From Dehalococcoidia bacterium (GTDB lineage: Bacteria; Chloroflexota; Dehalococcoidia; Tepidiformales; Tepidiformaceae): DNA of 60,892 nucleotides. The translations under genes were made by a program, and so were the position numbers. The notes below the pieces were generated by a model. That model worked only from the letters and a program-made list of their open reading frames with translations, was not told the origin of the DNA and made no database searches. Positions 58,067-60,892 of the stretch are shown here, piece after piece; positions within the stretch are counted from its first letter, which is position 1, and the number at the start of each line of letters is the position of its first letter. The stretch covers positions 1-60,892 of the forward strand of contig SKSF01000076.1 of assembly GCA_007118095.1 (NCBI GenBank), written 5' to 3'.

Positions 58067-58810
58067 ATGCCCTACCGAGCAGTCCTGTTCGACGTTGGTG
58101 AAACGCTCTGGCACGCACCTGCGCCGCCGCCCCCGTCCGAATTCCGCCGCCTGGCGGCTGAGCGGGTCTCGCCTGTCCTGTTGGCAGCGGGTATCGAGCC
58201 CACCAGTATCGAACATGTCGCGCGCATCGCCTGGGATGCCATCGACCCGGCCATCCGCGAGGCCCGGCACGGCGACCTGCGCGAGCCGGACTATGTCGAG
58301 GTCGTCGCTGCTGCGGTCACTGAGGCCGGGTACCCGCTGCCGCGTGACACCGTCGAAGCGCTGCTCGACCGGATTTACATATCGGGCGGCGAAGCAGGCA
58401 AAGTCCCGTATGATGACGCCCGCGACGTGCTCCTGGCCCTCAAGCACCGCGGATTCCTGCTCTCCAGTGCGACCAATCGCGCGTTCGGCGGTCAGCGGTT
58501 CCGCTGCGACCTTGCGGAGTGTGGACTGGACATCGGCTGGGACGCGCACTCGGTCTCGGTCGAAGTCGGATACCTCAAGCCCCATCCCGCTGTTTTTGAG
58601 CACGCCCTCGCCGAACTCGGCGTGACCGCGGGCGAGGCGCTCATGGTCGGTAACTCCCTCGCCGAGGACATCGCCGGTGCGCAGCAGCTCGGCATCGCGA
58701 CGGCCTGGAAGCGTTCCCGCCCGGACGCCGAGGGTATCGAGCCGGACTTCGTGTTCGACGACCTGTCCGAGCTCCTTGGCTGCCCCGGCCTGGAGGCCGC
58801 CGATGGCTGA
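58067..58810 (+). CDS. HAD-superfamily hydrolase
   Basis: A 247-residue HAD subfamily IA phosphatase. Motif I is VLFDVGETL (nucleophile Asp), motif II LSSATNRAF, motif III GYLKPHPAVFEHAL (Lys) and motif IV MVGNSLAEDIAGAQQLG. A helical cap follows motif I. It is a paralogue in type of the HAD gene at 53714. Its end overlaps the argH start by 8 nt, so the two are coexpressed. Substrate unknown. Confidence 0.9.
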   Translation: MPYRAVLFDVGETLWHAPAPPPPSEFRRLAAERVSPVLLAAGIEPTSIEHVARIAWDAIDPAIREARHGDLREPDYVEVVAAAVTEAGYPLPRDTVEALLDRIYISGGEAGKVPYDDARDVLLALKHRGFLLSSATNRAFGGQRFRCDLAECGLDIGWDAHSVSVEVGYLKPHPAVFEHALAELGVTAGEALMVGNSLAEDIAGAQQLGIATAWKRSRPDAEGIEPDFVFDDLSELLGCPGLEAADG

Positions 58811-60221
58811 TGCGCAGCGCACCTGGGGTGGCCGCTTCGAGGGCGGGATGGACCGGCTCACGCAGGAGTACACGGCAGGAGCGGACCGCACCCTCTGGCG
58901 GCATGACATCACTGGCTCGATTGCCCACGCCAGGATGCTCGGGCGCCAGGGCATCATCCCGGCCGATGCCGCCGATGCGATCGTCCAGGGTCTTGGCCAG
59001 GTGCTCGAAGACTTCGAAGCTGGCCGCGTTGAATGGCGCCCCGAGCTCGAGGACATCCACACGCACGTCGAGGTCGAGCTCCGCGCGAAGATCGGCGACC
59101 CCGCCGGGATGCTCCACACGGCCCGCTCACGGAACGACCAGGTCGCCCTCCTCAACCGCATGCTGGTTCGCGAAGCCTGTGACGAGCTCCGTGACGCACT
59201 TGCCGCGCTCATCCGCGTCCTCAGCGACATTGGCGAGGAGCATGCCGCGCATCCGATGCCCGGCTACACGCACGTCCAGCGCGCACAGCCGGTGACGATT
59301 GGTCACCACATGCTCGCTTACGCCGAGATGTTCCTGCGCGACTTCGAACGCCTCGGCGATTGCCGCCGGAGGGCCAATGTCATGCCGCTCGGAGCCGGTG
59401 CACTCGCAGGCTCACCCTATCCGCTCGACCGCCAGTTCGTCGCCCGCGAGCTCAGCTTCAGCGGCGTCACCCGCAACAGCCTCGACACCGTCTCCGACCG
59501 CGACTACATCGTCGAGTTCCTGTCCGCGGTCTCGCTGGTGCAGATGCACCTGTCCCGGTTCTCCGAAGAGATCATCCTCTGGGCGAGCGCCGAGTTTGGG
59601 TTCGTCGACCTTCCGGACGAATTCGCAACGGGTTCGAGCATGATGCCGCAGAAGAAGAACGCCGACGTCGCCGAGCTCGCCCGTGGCCGCACAGGCCGCG
59701 TCTATGGCGAGCTCATCAATATGCTCACAAACCTCAAGGGTCTCCCCCTCGCCTACAACCGCGACCTTCAGGAAGACAAGCTCGCGGTCATCAATGCCAT
59801 GGGCATTGTCCTGCCGAGCGTCGAGATCTTCGCCGCGATGTTGCCAGTCCTGCGATTCCGCCTTGACCGGCTGCGGCAGGCGGCGGGCGCCGGGTATTCC
59901 CTCGCCACTGACGTCGCCGATTACCTGGTGAAACGTGGTATGCCGTTCCGGGAATCGCACGGCGTCGTTGGTGGGCTGGTCCGCGAATGCGAGGCGCGTG
60001 GTTGCGAACTCAATGAGCTGCCGTTCGACGTCTACCGAGAGGCCAGCGAGCTCTTTGAACAGGACGTCCTCGACATCACCATCGACACGGCCCTGGCCGA
60101 ACGGGACATCCCCGGCGGAACTGCCCCGGCACGTGTCCGCCAGGCCGCACAGGAAGTGCGCGAGCTGCTGTCGCTGTCTACTCCCCCTGCGGCCTCGGCC
60201 TCGGCGCAGGATGGGGCGTAG
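58803..60221 (+). CDS. argH: Argininosuccinate lyase
   Basis: A 472-residue ArgH, splitting argininosuccinate to arginine and fumarate. Signatures are TWGGRFEGGMDRLTQEYTAG at the N-terminus, EDIHTHVEVELRAKIGDPAGMLHTARSRNDQVALLNRM, the PGYTHVQRAQPVTIGHHMLAYAEMF segment with a catalytic His, and the fumarate-lyase signature GSSMMPQKKN near residue 280. Not adjacent to other arg genes; the short N-acetylglutamate synthase-like gene is at 33349. Confidence 0.97.
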   Translation: MADAQRTWGGRFEGGMDRLTQEYTAGADRTLWRHDITGSIAHARMLGRQGIIPADAADAIVQGLGQVLEDFEAGRVEWRPELEDIHTHVEVELRAKIGDPAGMLHTARSRNDQVALLNRMLVREACDELRDALAALIRVLSDIGEEHAAHPMPGYTHVQRAQPVTIGHHMLAYAEMFLRDFERLGDCRRRANVMPLGAGALAGSPYPLDRQFVARELSFSGVTRNSLDTVSDRDYIVEFLSAVSLVQMHLSRFSEEIILWASAEFGFVDLPDEFATGSSMMPQKKNADVAELARGRTGRVYGELINMLTNLKGLPLAYNRDLQEDKLAVINAMGIVLPSVEIFAAMLPVLRFRLDRLRQAAGAGYSLATDVADYLVKRGMPFRESHGVVGGLVRECEARGCELNELPFDVYREASELFEQDVLDITIDTALAERDIPGGTAPARVRQAAQEVRELLSLSTPPAASASAQDGA

Positions 60222-60246
60222 GCCGCGCCGCCCGCAGCCCGTGCGA

Positions 60247-60252
60247 TACACT
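60247..60252 (+). promoter_or_regulatory. -10 box of the leaderless antitoxin gene
   Basis: TACACT ends 6 nt before the ATG at 60259. No ribosome site is present. Confidence 0.4.
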
Positions 60253-60258
60253 GGCACC

Positions 60259-60492
60259 ATGAGCGCCCAACCTGCGTCAGACGCAAAGCGCCAGCTCCAT
60301 AACCTCTTCGATTCGATGAGCGACGAGCGCGCTCAGGATATCCTCATGATGCTGCAAACGGAGCAGGGGCCACAGGGGCGCCCGTTCACCGAAGCGGAAG
60401 TTGCGCGCATATCTCGGTCGCTGGAAACGAGCGGCGACGGTGACGGTGTGTCGACCAGCCGCATCCGCGAGGAGCTCGGGCTGTCGGATTGA
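60259..60492 (+). CDS. Antitoxin of a ParE-type toxin-antitoxin module
   Basis: A 77-residue helical, acidic protein: AKRQLHNLFDSMSDERAQDILMMLQTEQGPQGRPFTEAEVARISRSLET, then a flexible acidic tail DGDGVSTSRIREELGLSD. It has the size and helical start of RelB/ParD-like antitoxins. The identification rests mainly on its tight coupling (TTGA overlap) to a ParE-like reading frame. It probably represses its own promoter. Confidence 0.65.
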   Translation: MSAQPASDAKRQLHNLFDSMSDERAQDILMMLQTEQGPQGRPFTEAEVARISRSLETSGDGDGVSTSRIREELGLSD

Positions 60493-60809
60493 ACGTCGAG
60501 TGGAAGCCCCAGGTTCCATAAGACCTCCTGGCGATTCGGGCGTACCTCGACCAGTTCTCCAGTGCCGCCGCGGATCGCATTCTCTCGCGCATCGTCGAGC
60601 GTGGTGAGTGCCTCGCGACATTCCCATACCGCGGTCGTGCAGTGCCCGAGTTTGAAGATACATCGCTACGCGAGATCGTTATCGGGGACTGCCGTCTGAT
60701 GTATGCCGTAATCGGCGATACCGTCGAGATTCACTCCGTGGTCCATGGCGCGATGGACGTGTCAGCACAACACAAACGGCCGGGCGAAGAGCCCGGCCGT
60801 TCAACGTAG
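60489..60809 (+). pseudogene. ParE/RelE-family toxin broken by an in-frame TAA
   Basis: A frame starts at TTG 60489, overlapping the antitoxin stop, and runs to TAG 60807-60809, but has TAA at 60519-60521 (codon 11). Before it is NVEWKPQVP; after it is DLLAIRAYLDQFSSAAADRILSRI, then LATFPYRGRAVPEF, LREIVIGDCRLMYAVIGDTVEIHSVVHGAMD, a complete ParE-like body. One base change (GAA or CAA to TAA) explains the break. No good restart codon lies near. The frame end overlaps the terminator at 60775-60801. Confidence 0.7.
60775..60801. terminator. Bidirectional terminator after the toxin
   Basis: Perfect 11-nt arms AACGGCCGGGC and GCCCGGCCGTT around GAAGA, between the toxin and a convergent gene. Confidence 0.75.
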
Positions 60810-60823
60810 CCGAAGCCGAATCG

Positions 60824-60892
60824 TTAGTCCTTGATGAGCGCGACCAGCTCCTTCGTCGCTTCGGAGGCCGCGACCACGCGCTGCTTCTCGTC
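60824..60892 (-). CDS. C-terminal fragment of an unidentified gene
   Basis: The last 22 codons and stop (TAA, complement of 60824-60826) of a minus-strand gene that continues beyond the right edge: a helical, charged end ASEATKELVALIKD. Too short to identify. Confidence 0.5.
   Translation of the reverse strand, partial: DEKQRVVAASEATKELVALIKD

Overview
This is a GC-rich, densely packed bacterial chromosome segment with no rRNA or tRNA genes, prophage, insertion sequence or CRISPR array that I can see. Housekeeping blocks (rpsB-tsf-pyrH-frr-uppS-cdsA, gatCA, hisDCB, murE, argH, uvrC, birA), a peptidoglycan synthase, many acyl-CoA genes, a short EF-Ts and a slipin/NfeD pair suggest a free-living heterotroph. 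I lean to Chloroflexota, possibly Dehalococcoidia/Tepidiforma-like. That is inference: no marker gene here is decisive from reading alone.

Layout. 1-6.5 kb: a secreted beta-sandwich protein (partial), an SDR, a zinc ADH, a Cys peroxiredoxin, a DinB-like protein and two coupled class III CoA-transferases. 6.6-13 kb: a small ScdA_N-like protein, a LysM lipoprotein, an M28 peptidase and hydantoinase HyuA/HyuB. 13-17.5 kb: uvrC, a VapBC module whose toxin appears to start at CTG, an AspA/AstE-like lipoprotein and a crotonase-fold protein. 17.5-25 kb: a peroxiredoxin with an in-frame UGA at the peroxidatic position, two acyl-CoA dehydrogenases, an NnrE-like protein, an acetoacetate decarboxylase-like protein, a PduO adenosyltransferase, a MaoC-like hydratase and an FmdB protein with a His-rich tail. 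25-36 kb: an aminotransferase, gatCA, a class A PBP, a formyl-THF hydrolase-like protein, a short N-acetylglutamate synthase, a degenerate GGDEF-like protein, a VTT protein and an epoxide hydrolase. 36-40.5 kb: translation, lipid and cell-wall genes. 40.5-44 kb: an 18-codon transcription unit with an extended Shine-Dalgarno, then birA, slipin and NfeD. 44-51.4 kb: an eight-gene chain of tightly coupled genes from a phospholipase-like hydrolase through hisDCB to murE. 51.5-60.9 kb: a membrane cyclophilin, lipoproteins, HAD proteins, a MazG fusion, a Gfo/Idh/MocA protein, argH and a toxin-antitoxin pair whose ParE toxin carries a nonsense codon.

Regulation. Many genes have a TANNNT box 6-10 nt before the start codon and no Shine-Dalgarno, consistent with leaderless transcripts. 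Others have strong GGAGG sites. Within operons, stop and start codons commonly overlap as ATGA or GTGA. Three convergent pairs share a CTAG as both stop codons.

The strongest non-routine signals are the UGA-containing peroxiredoxin with a 13-bp hairpin just downstream (17521-17988), the 18-codon unit at 40712-40768, non-AUG (CTG) starts for the VapC toxin and for rpsB, and the broken ParE toxin at the right edge.
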